64,000 nt of DNA from Rhodanobacter denitrificans (GCF_003335105.1 NZ_QFWQ01000002.1:248001-312000), one strand, 5' to 3'. Positions 1 to 10,503 are shown, numbered from the stretch's first letter. Numbers and translations: made by a program. Notes: generated from the sequence alone by a model not told the origin.

Positions 1-1080
1 GACGTAGTGGCGGCCAAGCGCCAGGACTGGACCCGTGACCCGTTCACCCTGATCGAGGAGAACGGCTACCTCTACGGCCGCGGCACCGCCGACATGAAAA
101 CCGCGGTGGTGGTGCTGGTCGAAACGCTGATCCGACTCAAGCGCGAGGGCTTCAAACCGCGCCACGACCTGATCCTGCTGCTGTCCGGCGACGAGGAGAC
201 CGCGATGGCCTCGACCCGCGAGCTGGCGAAGCGCTATCACGACGCCGAGTTCCTGCTCAACGCCGACGCCGGCGGCGGCACCCTGAACCCCGATACCGGC
301 AAACCCGCGCTGTACCAGATCCAAGCCGCCGAGAAGACCTATGCGGACTTCCGGATCGCCCTCACCTCGCCCGGCGGCCACTCCAGCGAACCCACCGCGG
401 ACAACGCGATCTACCGGCTGGCGCGCATCATCGACCGCGTCGCCAGCTACCAGTTCCCGCCGCAGAGCAACGAGATCACGCGGGCCTCGCTGCGCGCGCT
501 CGGCGCCCACACCCCGGGCCCGCTCGGCGCGGCGATGACGCAGTTCGCCGCCCACCCCGACGATGCCACCGCCGCAGCCACCCTCTCCGCCGACCCCGCC
601 TACGTCGGCCAGATCCGCACCACCTGTGTGGCGACCATGCTCAACGGCGGCCATGCACTCAACGCACTGCCGCAAAGCGCCAGCGTCAACGTCAACTGCC
701 GCATCTTCCCGGGCACGCCGGTCGACAGCGTGCGCGACACGCTGGTCAAGGTGATCGACGACCAGTCCGCCAGCGTGACCGTGCTGCAGCCCCCGCCGGT
801 GGCCAGTCCCGCCTCGCCGTTGCGCCAGGACGTGATCGCCGCCGTCACCGACGCCGTGCACGCCCGCTACCCCGGCGTGGACGTGGTGCCCGGCATGTCC
901 GCCGGCGCCTCCGACAGCATGTACTTCCGCAACGCCGGCGTGCCCAGCTACGGCATCGATGCCGCCTTCACCAAACCCGACGACACCTTCGCCCACGGCC
1001 TCAACGAAAAGCTGCCCGCGTCGGAAGTCGCGGCGGGGCTGGAGTTCTGGCATCGGGTGCTGGTGCAGTTGGCGGAGTGA
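1..1080 (+). CDS. M20-family metallopeptidase, 5' truncated by the window edge
   Basis: The frame is open from base 1, so the true start lies upstream. The visible part (about 359 residues) matches zinc-dependent M20 peptidases/deacylases. It begins at the segment after the first metal-binding histidine, then shows the GRGTADMK motif with the bridging aspartate and GDEETAM with the catalytic glutamate pair. A dimerisation-domain region follows (GGHSSEP, then LNGGHALNALP), and a C-terminal metal-ligand-type segment FAHGLNEKLP. Family members remove an N-terminal residue or an acyl group from small peptides or amino acids; the substrate cannot be read from sequence. The first roughly 80-100 residues, including a signal peptide if there is one, are not in this window. 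It ends at TGA 1078-1080 and no co-directional partner overlaps it. Confidence 0.88.
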   Translation, partial: DVVAAKRQDWTRDPFTLIEENGYLYGRGTADMKTAVVVLVETLIRLKREGFKPRHDLILLLSGDEETAMASTRELAKRYHDAEFLLNADAGGGTLNPDTGKPALYQIQAAEKTYADFRIALTSPGGHSSEPTADNAIYRLARIIDRVASYQFPPQSNEITRASLRALGAHTPGPLGAAMTQFAAHPDDATAAATLSADPAYVGQIRTTCVATMLNGGHALNALPQSASVNVNCRIFPGTPVDSVRDTLVKVIDDQSASVTVLQPPPVASPASPLRQDVIAAVTDAVHARYPGVDVVPGMSAGASDSMYFRNAGVPSYGIDAAFTKPDDTFAHGLNEKLPASEVAAGLEFWHRVLVQLAE

Positions 1081-1140
1081 GGCAAGTGGAAAAGTCTCCG
1101 TACCTACTGATTCCGATCCAAAGCGGACGCTAGGAGGAAA

Positions 1141-1198
1141 GTCCCGGGACCTACTTTTGCTGCCTGAACGAGCGATCCGAAACTTTCAACCGAAAGTT
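1141..1198. other. small inverted repeats in the gap before the Abi gene
   Basis: The 237-base gap between the peptidase and the Abi gene has no coding signal. It contains a 10-base palindrome GTCCCGGGAC (1141-1150) and a perfect 7-bp hairpin (AACTTTC 1181-1187, loop AACC, GAAAGTT 1192-1198). No T-tract follows, so this is not a clear terminator. It could be a regulatory or boundary element of the AT-richer Abi gene. Confidence 0.3.
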
Positions 1199-1317
1199 GA
1201 CTATTGATATGGCTGTCAATAGGATTGCGAGCAACACACCCGCCACGCCTCTGCCGCGATCCGTCGTAGCATGCGCAAATAGGCGGGTTTTTTTTGTCCG
1301 CATACTTAGGGATGGGG

Positions 1318-2220
1318 ATGACGGAATATACGAAGCCGGCGCTGACCTACGCCGACCAGCTGCGACAGCTGCAAGAGCGCGGTCTTCAGGTTGGCGATTC
1401 AGCCCGTGCCACGATGTACCTGGAACGCGTGGGCTACTACCGGCTAATGGGCTACCTGTTTCCGTTGCGCCAGCTAGGCAGTGACAACTATCTGCCCGGT
1501 GCCACGTTCGAGACTGCAATCGAGCGATACGAGTTCGACCAAGTGCTGCGCCTGCTAGTCATGGATGCAATCTGCAGCATTGAGGTCTCGGTGCGTACAA
1601 AGGTGACCTACTGCATCGCGCACCGATACGGTGCCTTCGGCCACGCTGAACCGGCCAATGTGGCCCGTCCCGGTGTATGGCATACGGACTGGCTCGCCGG
1701 CGTCGACGAAGAGGTGGGTCGGGCGCGCGAGACTTTTCTGGATCACTACAAACAGCGGTATCACCAACCGCAATACCCACGCGTCCCGATTTGGATGGCG
1801 AGTGAGGTTATGTCGCTTGGAACGCTGTCCAAACTCGTGGCCGCAATGCATAGCACCGACAGGAAGGCAATTGCTGCGGAGTTCGCGCTGCCCGCCCCGG
1901 TGTTTGCCAACTGGCTACACGTTGTGAGCGTGGTGCGTAACGTAGCCGCTCATCATAGTCGACTTTGGAACCGGGTTTTCGGTGTCGCTGCCGTGCGGCC
2001 GAACAACGGCCCCTTTCAGTACATGGCCAAGACCTATCCGACAGACCGCGCGTTCTTCGTCTTGCAGGCGCTGCGGTGGATGCTCAAGGCGAGCGTGGCC
2101 GATGCCGATGCATGGCGCGACCGCGTGACGGATCACCTGCAAATGCTGTTGGTTGCACCGGATATCGAACGCAGCATGGGCGCGCCGCCGAACTGGAATA
2201 CCCACCCAGCATGGCGGTAA
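1318..2220 (+). CDS. Abi_2 family (AbiD/AbiF-like) abortive-infection protein with HEPN motif
   Basis: The product is 300 aa when started at ATG 1318, which has AGGG about six bases upstream. ATG 1312 and TTG 1294 are weaker options. The sequence has the hallmarks of the Abi_2 family: VGYYRLMGYLFPL near residues 38-50, a helical block FDQVLRLLVMDAICSIEVSVRT (residues 73-93), WMASEVMSLGTLSKL near 159-173, and RNVAAHHSRLWNR at 207-219. The last is an R-x4-H motif typical of HEPN RNases. Known relatives (AbiD, AbiF) abort phage infection, and HEPN proteins usually cleave RNA; the target here is unknown. The gene stands alone, with no recognisable antitoxin protein beside it. Its base composition is less GC-rich than its neighbours, which suggests acquisition by transfer. 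Confidence 0.85.
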   Translation: MTEYTKPALTYADQLRQLQERGLQVGDSARATMYLERVGYYRLMGYLFPLRQLGSDNYLPGATFETAIERYEFDQVLRLLVMDAICSIEVSVRTKVTYCIAHRYGAFGHAEPANVARPGVWHTDWLAGVDEEVGRARETFLDHYKQRYHQPQYPRVPIWMASEVMSLGTLSKLVAAMHSTDRKAIAAEFALPAPVFANWLHVVSVVRNVAAHHSRLWNRVFGVAAVRPNNGPFQYMAKTYPTDRAFFVLQALRWMLKASVADADAWRDRVTDHLQMLLVAPDIERSMGAPPNWNTHPAWR

Positions 2221-2509
2221 CAACCGTCCTCTTGCCAGGCGATTTATTACAGCGGCGACCCCTCTCGACAATTGAGCGACCGACAATCGAGAAGGAAGGT
2301 TTCGCTCAGCTCGAACGACTGCTGCTTCGAAATGGCGGATTCAGCTGCGCTCCGTCGCCACTTGGTGCATACGCTGGGGCTCCATCGTTCAAGGCGCACG
2401 CTACGCCGCCGCTTGACTCAAAGCTTTGACTGTCTTGTTCTGACCGAGCTGAGACATTCGTATACTCGCGAATGGCGCTCGGAACACAAACTCTGGCGAT
2501 CGGCTCTCC

Positions 2510-2712
2510 CGCCACCGCGCAGCGGTGGCGTACCGAGTGCGCGCCAGAATGGCGCGCTGCTCTACCCGGGGCCCCTGTGCGGCGGTGAGGCGGGGACGAC
2601 AGGCCGCGCAGCGGGAGTCGACAGGAGGTCGACTCCTTTTCGCACGGGCAGGAGGCCCGTTCGAAAAGCCCGGCCCCGGCTCACGAACTTGCCGGGCAGG
2701 ATGCCCGGCAAG
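2510..2712 (+). repeat. array of hairpins with AGGAG/AGGAT loops (CsrA/RsmA-site-like)
   Basis: The 653-base non-coding gap between the Abi gene and prfC holds a dense series of perfect hairpins. They are 2510-2530 (9-bp stem), 2539-2557 (7-bp stem, loop AGAAT), 2614-2636 (9-bp stem, loop AGGAG), 2644-2660 (6-bp stem, loop AGGAG) and 2688-2712 (10-bp stem, loop AGGAT). The last three each present C-A-G-G-A-(G/T)-G with GGA in the loop. That is the arrangement recognised by the global regulator CsrA/RsmA in mRNAs and decoy RNAs. The element could be part of a small RNA, part of the prfC leader, or a dispersed family of structured repeats. No open frame here looks coding. Bases 2221-2509 show nothing recognisable. 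Confidence 0.55.
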
Positions 2713-2739
2713 CGCCAAGCGGGGTGGCCTTTCTCTTTG

Positions 2740-2775
2740 GTTACTTTCTCTTTGGCCAAGCAAAGAGAAAGTAAC
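2740..2775. repeat. 15-bp perfect inverted repeat upstream of prfC
   Basis: GTTACTTTCTCTTTG (2740-2754) is followed by a 6-base loop GCCAAG (2755-2760) and its exact reverse complement (2761-2775). The element lies 98 bases before prfC, directly after the hairpin array. There is no T-tract immediately after it, so it is probably an intergenic repeat or mRNA-stability structure and not a simple terminator. Confidence 0.6.
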
Positions 2776-2873
2776 TCGGGCGCCGCAGGCGCACGAAAGC
2801 TCTTGCTTTCAGCCGAAGCCAATCCCCGATCCAAGCTACAATTACCGGTTCGCGCTCCCGCCGACCCGCCCCC

Positions 2874-4475
<1,602 letters not shown>

Positions 4476-4495
4476 CCCCCGACTTCCGGCCAGGC

Positions 4496-4509
4496 GTGAC
4501 GATCGTCAC
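4496..4509. promoter_or_regulatory. 14-bp perfect palindrome upstream of the CPBP protease gene
   Basis: GTGACGATCGTCAC reads identically on both strands. It lies 50 bases before the start of the CPBP gene and 20 bases after the prfC stop. Its position and symmetry fit an operator for a dimeric regulator, but the regulator is unknown and this is inference. Confidence 0.35.
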
Positions 4510-4558
4510 TGGAGGCCGCCGCGGACGGCCGCTAGCGTGCCGGACTACTCCACCAGAG

Positions 4559-5467
4559 ATGCTCCGCATGCCCAACGTCACGATCGCCTGCACGACGCCC
4601 GCCACGGCCCCTTCCTGGCAGCGCTGGCTGCTGTTCTCGCCGCTGGCGCGGATCGTGATCTTCGTCGCGATGTTCCTGCTCCTCAGCCTGGCGATGAACG
4701 CGCTGCTGCATGGGCTGGGTTGGCTCGGCAAGGACGCTCCGTCCACCCTCCACGGCCTGGCGCAGTTCCTGATGCGCGCGCTGCCGGCGCTGCTGGCCTA
4801 CCTGCTGCTGGTGCGTTTCGTGGAACGCCGCCCGCCCGCCGAACTGGCCCCGCGCCGGCTGCTGCCGGACGGCATCGCGGGTATCGTCGCCGGCCTGCTG
4901 CTGTTCAGCGCGGTGGTCGGCGTGCTGTACCTGCTCGGCAGCTACCACATCACCGGTACCAACCCGCACGCCCAGTGGCTGCCCGCCTTGCTGGTGGCGG
5001 GGCTGGGCGCGGGCATCGGCGAGGAGATCATCGCCCGCGGCGTGATCTTCCGCATCGTCGAGGAAGGCCTGGGCAGCTGGTGGGCGCTGCTGGTCTCGGC
5101 GCTGTTCTTCGGCGCGGCGCACGCCGGCAATCCCGGCGCCACGCTGTGGAGCTCGGCCGCCATCGCGATCGAGGCCGGCCTGCTGTTCGGCATGCTCTAC
5201 CACGTGACCCGTTCGCTGCCGGCATGCATGGGCCTGCACGCGGCATGGAACTTCGCCCAGGGCACGATCTACGGCATCCCGGTTTCCGGCACCCGCGCCG
5301 ACGGCTGGCTGGTCTCCACCCGCAGCGGCCCGGACTGGCTCAGCGGCGGCGTGTTCGGCGCCGAGGCGTCGGTGGTCGCGCTGGCCCTGTGCCTCTTGTG
5401 CACGACCGGCCTGCTGATCGTGGCGCGACGGCGCGGTTCGTTCGTGCCGCCGGCCTGGCGGCGCTGA
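4559..5467 (+). CDS. CPBP family intramembrane glutamic endopeptidase
   Basis: The product is 302 aa and polytopic. It belongs to the CAAX protease/bacteriocin-processing (Abi, PF02517) family of membrane proteases. All three conserved motifs are visible: GEEIIARG (EExxxR), FFGAAHAGN (FxxxH) and HAAWNFAQG (HxxxN). Together they build the membrane-embedded active site. There are about seven to eight hydrophobic segments from residue 20 to the C-terminus. Start ATG 4559 is chosen; ATG 4568, three codons on, is equally possible because no strong ribosome-binding site is present. Bacterial relatives have roles in bacteriocin self-immunity, prenyl-protein processing or anti-sigma cleavage; the substrate here is unknown. 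No bacteriocin genes are nearby. Confidence 0.85.
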   Translation: MLRMPNVTIACTTPATAPSWQRWLLFSPLARIVIFVAMFLLLSLAMNALLHGLGWLGKDAPSTLHGLAQFLMRALPALLAYLLLVRFVERRPPAELAPRRLLPDGIAGIVAGLLLFSAVVGVLYLLGSYHITGTNPHAQWLPALLVAGLGAGIGEEIIARGVIFRIVEEGLGSWWALLVSALFFGAAHAGNPGATLWSSAAIAIEAGLLFGMLYHVTRSLPACMGLHAAWNFAQGTIYGIPVSGTRADGWLVSTRSGPDWLSGGVFGAEASVVALALCLLCTTGLLIVARRRGSFVPPAWRR

Positions 5468-5533
5468 ACAGCGATCGCCGGCCTTCACCCCGGGCATACG
5501 ACAGGCAAGGGGGCAAACTGCGATGATGCCTGC

Positions 5534-8500
5534 ATGCCCACGACCCGAACGTCCAACACCTGGCTGGCCGACCGACCACTGCAGCACAAGATCGTACTGG
5601 CCATCGGCCTGCTGCTGGGGCTGTTCCTGCTGGCCAGTCTGATCACCCTGCGCTCGCTGCGCCAGCAGGAGGACGACCGCCACTGGTCGATGCATACCTA
5701 CCAGGTGCTGCTGCAGCTCGATCACGTGCTGCAGGCGGTGCAGGCCAGCCAGGTCGGCGCCCGCGGTTACCTGCTGGTCCAGGATGCCGCGCAGCGCGAT
5801 GCGTTCGGCAATGCCACCCGGGATCTGGACACCCAGATCGGCCGGCTGCGCGAGCTGATGTCGGACAACCCGCTGCAGCTGTCGCGCATCGACACGGTGG
5901 AGGCGATGGCGACGCTGTGGCAGCGCGAGTTCCGCAGCGAGGTGATCGACGCCATCACCGGCCTGGGCACGCTCGACCCGGCGCAGGCTGCAGCGCAGCG
6001 GCTGCGCATCCAGTCCGACTACCTGAAACACCGCAGCATCAGCGTGAAGGAAATCAAGGACGCCATCGGGCAGATGACGCTTGACGAGAACCGGCTCCTG
6101 ATCACGCGCAACCAGCGCCTGGACAGGACACTCGCCATCACCCGCGTGGTCAACCTCGTGGCGGCGCTGCTCGCGATCCTGTTCGGCCTGGCGGTGATAC
6201 GGCTGACCCTGCGCCTGGTCACCCGTCCGCTGCGCGGCCTGACCGACCAGCTGACCCGGCTGGCGAACCACGACCACGATTTCGTGATCCACCGGCTCGA
6301 ACGCCGCGACGAGATCGGTCAGATCGTCCGCGCGCTGCAGGTCTTCAGGCAGATGTCGGTGGACACCCAGGCGCAGAACTGGATCAAGGAACAGGTATCG
6401 GGCATCTCCCACCTGCTGCTGCAAGCCACCACGCACAAGGAGTTCGCGCAGTGGCTCACCAGCGAACTGGCGCCGCTGTGCAAGGCCGGCGTGGGCCTGT
6501 TCTACTCGTACGACGATGCGCGCCTCCGGCTCGACCTGCTCGGCAGCTACGGCCTGCGCCTGGGCAACCGTTCGGCCGACCAATACATGCCGGGCGAGGG
6601 GCTGGTCGGGCAATGCGCGCTCGAACGCCAGGCGATCATCCTGGACAACGTGCCGGCCAATTACCTGCACATCGACTCCGGCAGCGGCGAGGCGCTGCCC
6701 GGCCATCTGGTGATCATGCCGGTGCTGTACCGCGACACCCTGATCGGCGTGCTGGAGCTGGCCGGTTTCACCCCACTCAGCCCGCTGGTGCGGCAGATGC
6801 TGGACGAGTTGCTGCCGCTCGTGGCGCTGAGCCTGGAGAACCTCAACCGCACCGCCAGCGCGCAGGACCTGCTGCAGCGCACGCAGGAGCAGGCCGACGA
6901 ACTGCGCGTGTCCGAGCTGGTGATGCGCCAGCAGAAGGAGGTGCTGCGCGACAACAACGACGCGCTGCAGGCGAAGACCGCCGAGCTGGAGCAGCAGTCC
7001 CAGCGGCTGATCGCCTCGGAGGAGGAACTGCGCGTACAGGCCGAAGAGCTGCAGGTATCCAACGAAGAATTGCGCGAGATGACCGACAGCCTGAACCGGC
7101 AGAAATACGTGCTGGAGGACCTGCAGCAGGAAACCGCCGAGAAAGCCGCCGAACTGGCACGGGCCAGCCAGTACAAGTCCGAATTCCTCGCCAACATGTC
7201 GCACGAGCTGCGCACGCCACTGAACAGCCTGCTGATCCTGTCGCGCAGCCTTGCCGACAACGACACCGGCAACCTCGACGAGGAACAGGTCGAGTCGGCG
7301 CGGATCATCCACGACGCCGGCAACAGCCTGCTGCACCTGATCAACGACATCCTCGACCTGTCCAAGGTCGAGGCCGGCAAGATGGAACTGGTGATCGACG
7401 AGCTGGCGCTGGCCAACCTGGGGCAACGGCTGCGACGCACCTTTGCTCATGTGGCCGAGGAAAAACGGCTCGGCTTCACCCTGGACATCGACCCCGGCCT
7501 GCCCCCGGTCCTGCGCACCGACGACAGCAAGCTGGAGCAGATCGCCAACAACCTGCTCAGCAACGCGTTCAAGTTCACCGCCGATGGCATGGTAAGCCTG
7601 CGCATCGGCCGCCCCGGCAGCGACGTGGGCATTCCGGAAGCACTTCGCGGCCAGTCGCTGATCGCGTTGACGGTGAGCGATACCGGGATCGGCATTCCGA
7701 AGGACAAGTTCCAGCGCGTCTTCAACGCGTTCGAGCAGGTGGATGCGGGCACCAGCCGCCAGTTCGGCGGCACCGGGCTGGGCCTGGCGATCTCGCGGCG
7801 GATGGCGCAGCTGCTGGGTGGCGACATCGTGCTGCGCAGCGAGAGCGGCCACGGCAGCCACTTCACCGTGCTGCTGCCGGAGACGCCGCCCGCGGCATCC
7901 GGGTCCGCCGAAGACGTGCCCCGCGCCAGCACGACCAGGCTCAGCCGGACCGTCTCGCCGTATCCGCTGTCGAAGCCGATCGACGACGACCGCGACACGC
8001 TGCTGCCGGATCAGACCACGATCCTGGTGATCGAGGACGACCCTGCCTTCGTGCGCATCCTGATCGACATGATCCACCGCAGGGGCTATCGCGCCCTGGC
8101 CGCCGGTGATGGCGCATCGGGCCTGCAACTGGCGCGCAAGCATCATCCCACCGGCATCCTGCTGGATGTCTCGCTGCCGGTGATGGACGGCTGGAGCGTG
8201 CTCGACCAGCTCAAGGCCGACGACGCCACGCGGGCCATCCCGGTGCACTTCATCTCGGTCGCCGACGGCGGTACGCATGGGCTGGAGCGCGGCGCGGTGG
8301 GCTTCCTCACCAAGCCGGTCAGCCGCGAATCGATCGGCCTGGCGCTCGAGCGCCTGCTGCATTTCGCCGCCGGGCGGCAACGACACCTGCTGATCGTCGA
8401 CGACGATGCCGATTCGCGCACCGCCGTGCGCATCATGCTGCGCGACGACAGCGTGCAGATCGATGAAGCGGGCTCGGCGGAGGACGCGCTGGCGATGATC

Positions 8501-9172
8501 GCCCATACGGATTACGACTGCATCGTGCTCGACCTGGGCCTGCCCGGCATGTCCGGGCTCGACCTGCTGACGCAACTGGCACAGACCAGCAAGGGCGTGC
8601 CACCCGTAGTGGTGTATTCCGGCCGCGAACTGAGCCGCGAGGAGAGCCTGAAGCTGCACCAGTACACCGATGCCATCGTGGTCAAGGGCGCGCGCTCCAC
8701 CGAGCGACTGCTCGACGAGGTCAGCCTGTTCCTGCACAGCGTCCCGCATGCGCCACCCCGCAGCGCCGCCGAACCGGTGGCGGCCAGCGAGCTGGTAGGC
8801 CGCCGCGTGCTGCTGGTGGACGACGACATGCGCAACCTGTTCGCGCTGTCCAAGGTGCTGCGCGGCTGGGGGCTGCAGGTGAGCATGGCGCAGGACGGGC
8901 ACAAGGCGCTGAAGATGCTGGACGGCGACGAAGCGCCGGAACTGGTGCTGATGGACATCATGATGCCGGGCATGGATGGCTACGAAACCATCCGCGCGAT
9001 CCGTGCTCAGTCGCATTTCGCGAACCTGCCGATCCTCGCGCTGACCGCCAAGGCGATGCGCGGGGATCGCGAGAAATGCCTGGAGATGGGCGCCAGCGAT
9101 TACCTGTCCAAACCGATCGACACCGACAAGCTGGCGGCTCTGCTGCGCCTGTGGCTGCAGAGTCGCGCGTGA
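5534..9172 (+). CDS. hybrid sensor histidine kinase with three receiver domains (CHASE3-HAMP-GAF-HK-REC-REC-REC)
   Basis: The product is 1212 aa. An N-terminal membrane segment (about 15-40), a CHASE3-type periplasmic helical sensor and a second membrane segment (about 200-225) lead into a HAMP linker. A GAF domain (about 280-440) and a long coiled coil (about 440-545) follow. The HisKA motif MSHELRTPLNSL has phospho-acceptor His557. The HATPase has a DTGIGIPKDKF N/G1 box and a GGTGLGLAIS G2 box. The three receivers have phospho-acceptor aspartates D878, D1000 and D1141. This architecture acts as a membrane-bound phosphorelay hub, often beside CheR/CheB methylation enzymes. Here the following cheR is only a remnant that overlaps the kinase stop as TGATG. 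The REC-GGDEF protein downstream is the likely output partner. Confidence 0.93.
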   Translation: MPTTRTSNTWLADRPLQHKIVLAIGLLLGLFLLASLITLRSLRQQEDDRHWSMHTYQVLLQLDHVLQAVQASQVGARGYLLVQDAAQRDAFGNATRDLDTQIGRLRELMSDNPLQLSRIDTVEAMATLWQREFRSEVIDAITGLGTLDPAQAAAQRLRIQSDYLKHRSISVKEIKDAIGQMTLDENRLLITRNQRLDRTLAITRVVNLVAALLAILFGLAVIRLTLRLVTRPLRGLTDQLTRLANHDHDFVIHRLERRDEIGQIVRALQVFRQMSVDTQAQNWIKEQVSGISHLLLQATTHKEFAQWLTSELAPLCKAGVGLFYSYDDARLRLDLLGSYGLRLGNRSADQYMPGEGLVGQCALERQAIILDNVPANYLHIDSGSGEALPGHLVIMPVLYRDTLIGVLELAGFTPLSPLVRQMLDELLPLVALSLENLNRTASAQDLLQRTQEQADELRVSELVMRQQKEVLRDNNDALQAKTAELEQQSQRLIASEEELRVQAEELQVSNEELREMTDSLNRQKYVLEDLQQETAEKAAELARASQYKSEFLANMSHELRTPLNSLLILSRSLADNDTGNLDEEQVESARIIHDAGNSLLHLINDILDLSKVEAGKMELVIDELALANLGQRLRRTFAHVAEEKRLGFTLDIDPGLPPVLRTDDSKLEQIANNLLSNAFKFTADGMVSLRIGRPGSDVGIPEALRGQSLIALTVSDTGIGIPKDKFQRVFNAFEQVDAGTSRQFGGTGLGLAISRRMAQLLGGDIVLRSESGHGSHFTVLLPETPPAASGSAEDVPRASTTRLSRTVSPYPLSKPIDDDRDTLLPDQTTILVIEDDPAFVRILIDMIHRRGYRALAAGDGASGLQLARKHHPTGILLDVSLPVMDGWSVLDQLKADDATRAIPVHFISVADGGTHGLERGAVGFLTKPVSRESIGLALERLLHFAAGRQRHLLIVDDDADSRTAVRIMLRDDSVQIDEAGSAEDALAMIAHTDYDCIVLDLGLPGMSGLDLLTQLAQTSKGVPPVVVYSGRELSREESLKLHQYTDAIVVKGARSTERLLDEVSLFLHSVPHAPPRSAAEPVAASELVGRRVLLVDDDMRNLFALSKVLRGWGLQVSMAQDGHKALKMLDGDEAPELVLMDIMMPGMDGYETIRAIRAQSHFANLPILALTAKAMRGDREKCLEMGASDYLSKPIDTDKLAALLRLWLQSRA

Positions 9173-9405
9173 TGCCGGCATCGATCACCACCGGCGAACC
9201 GGAACAGATCGAACCGGATCTGTTCGTGCAGGCGTCGAAGCGGCGTCACGGTCACGACTTCAGCCAGTGCGCACCGGCTTCGCTGCTGCGCCGCGCGTGC
9301 CTGCTGGCGCACGCCTGCCGCAGCGTTCGCCACCGATTTCAGCGCGGTCGGTACCGCCCTGCGACCGTATCGGCGAGCCAACCGGGCCGCCTTGCTCGAA
9401 CCTGA
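9172..9405 (+). pseudogene. remnant of a CheR-type protein methyltransferase gene
   Basis: An ATG at 9172 overlaps the kinase stop (TGATG), the normal arrangement of a translationally coupled gene. The first about 41 codons read like the N-terminal helical domain of CheR: a segment with KRRHGHDFSQ followed by APASLLRR resembles the family pattern YRRYGYDF-x-Y-x-RASLRRR. After about 9294 the similarity stops, and the frame ends at TGA 9403-9405 with no methyltransferase domain. CheR is normally about 270 aa, so most of the gene is missing. A second frame from about 9315 to the TAA at 9448-9450 ends in ALRPYRRANRAALLEPE and may be the tail of another deleted gene (for example cheB), but I do not recognise it. 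Bases 9406-9482 hold nothing else. Confidence 0.55.
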
Positions 9406-9482
9406 AAGGATGGTGTCCCCGTTCACGTCGGCCATGGCCGCCAAGGGTTAAGGTTGGCCAACGGAAAACGCCCGCCACCGAC

Positions 9483-10484
9483 ATGAACGCGATGCCGCCG
9501 AAAATCCTGGTCGTCGACGATACCGCCGCCAACCTGGTCGCCATGCGCCGGCTGCTGGCCAACAGTGGCGCGCAGCTGTTCGAAGCGCGTAGCGGCAACG
9601 AGGCGCTGGCGCTGTGCCTGGATAACGAGTTCGCGCTGATCCTGCTCGACGTCAACATGCCCGACATGGACGGTTTCGAGGTGGCCGCCCTGCTGGGCGA
9701 GGCCGAGCACCTGCGCGACACGCCGATCATCTTCGTCACTGCCGCCTACGCCGACGACATGAACCGGCTCAAGGGCTACCGCTCCGGCGCGGTCGACTAC
9801 ATCGCCAAGCCGATCAACGACGTGATCCTGCAGTCGAAGGTGCGCGTGTTCCTGGAGCTGTATGCGGCGCGCGCCAAGCTGCAGCACGCGCTCGATCAGC
9901 TGGCCGAGCGCAACCAGCAGCTGATCCAGGAGATCGCCGAGCGCGAGCTGATGGAGGCGATGGTTCGCCATCAGGCCCACCATGACGCCCTGACCGGCCT
10001 GCCGAACCGCCTCCTGTTCCACGACCGCCTGCATGGCGCGATCCAGCGCGCCAACCGCCATCACAGCCGCTTCGCATTGGCCTGCGTCGACATCGACGGC
10101 TTCAAGCACGTCAACGACAGCCATGGCCACGCCGCCGGCGACGCCTTGCTGCAGGAAATCGCCGCGCGGCTGTCGGCGCATTTGCGCAGCAACGACACGG
10201 TGGCCCGGCTGGGTGGCGACGAATTCGCGCTGGTGCTTGAGGACATCGAGGAGCCACAACTGGCATTGCAGCTGTGCGGAAAGTTGTGCGCTGCGCTGGG
10301 TGAGCCCTATGCGCTGAGCGTCAACGGCCAGCCGATCGAGGTGCAGGTGGGCGCCAGCATCGGCATCGCGCCCTACCGCCCGAACGGGCAACCCGACGCC
10401 GACGAGCTGCTGATGCATGCGGCCGACCATGCCATGTACGCGGCCAAGCGCAGCGGCAAGAACCGCTGCGTACTGGCGGACTGA
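9483..10484 (+). CDS. response regulator with GGDEF output (diguanylate cyclase)
   Basis: The product is 333 aa. The receiver domain (residues about 7-125) has the acidic pair VVDD and phospho-acceptor D56 in LLDVNMPDMDGF. A short coiled coil (about 130-165) links it to a GGDEF domain with an intact GGDEF active site at residues 244-248. It also has an RSND inhibitory I-site five residues before it. The protein is therefore expected to make cyclic di-GMP from GTP, with product inhibition, when phosphorylated. The start ATG 9483 precedes the receiver core directly. Its position after the hybrid kinase and the cheR remnant suggests that the kinase is its phosphodonor. Confidence 0.93.
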   Translation: MNAMPPKILVVDDTAANLVAMRRLLANSGAQLFEARSGNEALALCLDNEFALILLDVNMPDMDGFEVAALLGEAEHLRDTPIIFVTAAYADDMNRLKGYRSGAVDYIAKPINDVILQSKVRVFLELYAARAKLQHALDQLAERNQQLIQEIAERELMEAMVRHQAHHDALTGLPNRLLFHDRLHGAIQRANRHHSRFALACVDIDGFKHVNDSHGHAAGDALLQEIAARLSAHLRSNDTVARLGGDEFALVLEDIEEPQLALQLCGKLCAALGEPYALSVNGQPIEVQVGASIGIAPYRPNGQPDADELLMHAADHAMYAAKRSGKNRCVLAD

Positions 10485-10503
10485 CCAGGGGCACGCGGTG
10501 CGC

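Noticed and set aside
4532-9181. A 1549-codon open frame on the minus strand
   Set aside because: It is the antisense of the CPBP and hybrid-kinase genes; GC-rich codon bias keeps this frame open. Its translation is Gln/His/Arg/Ala-rich low complexity with no domain.
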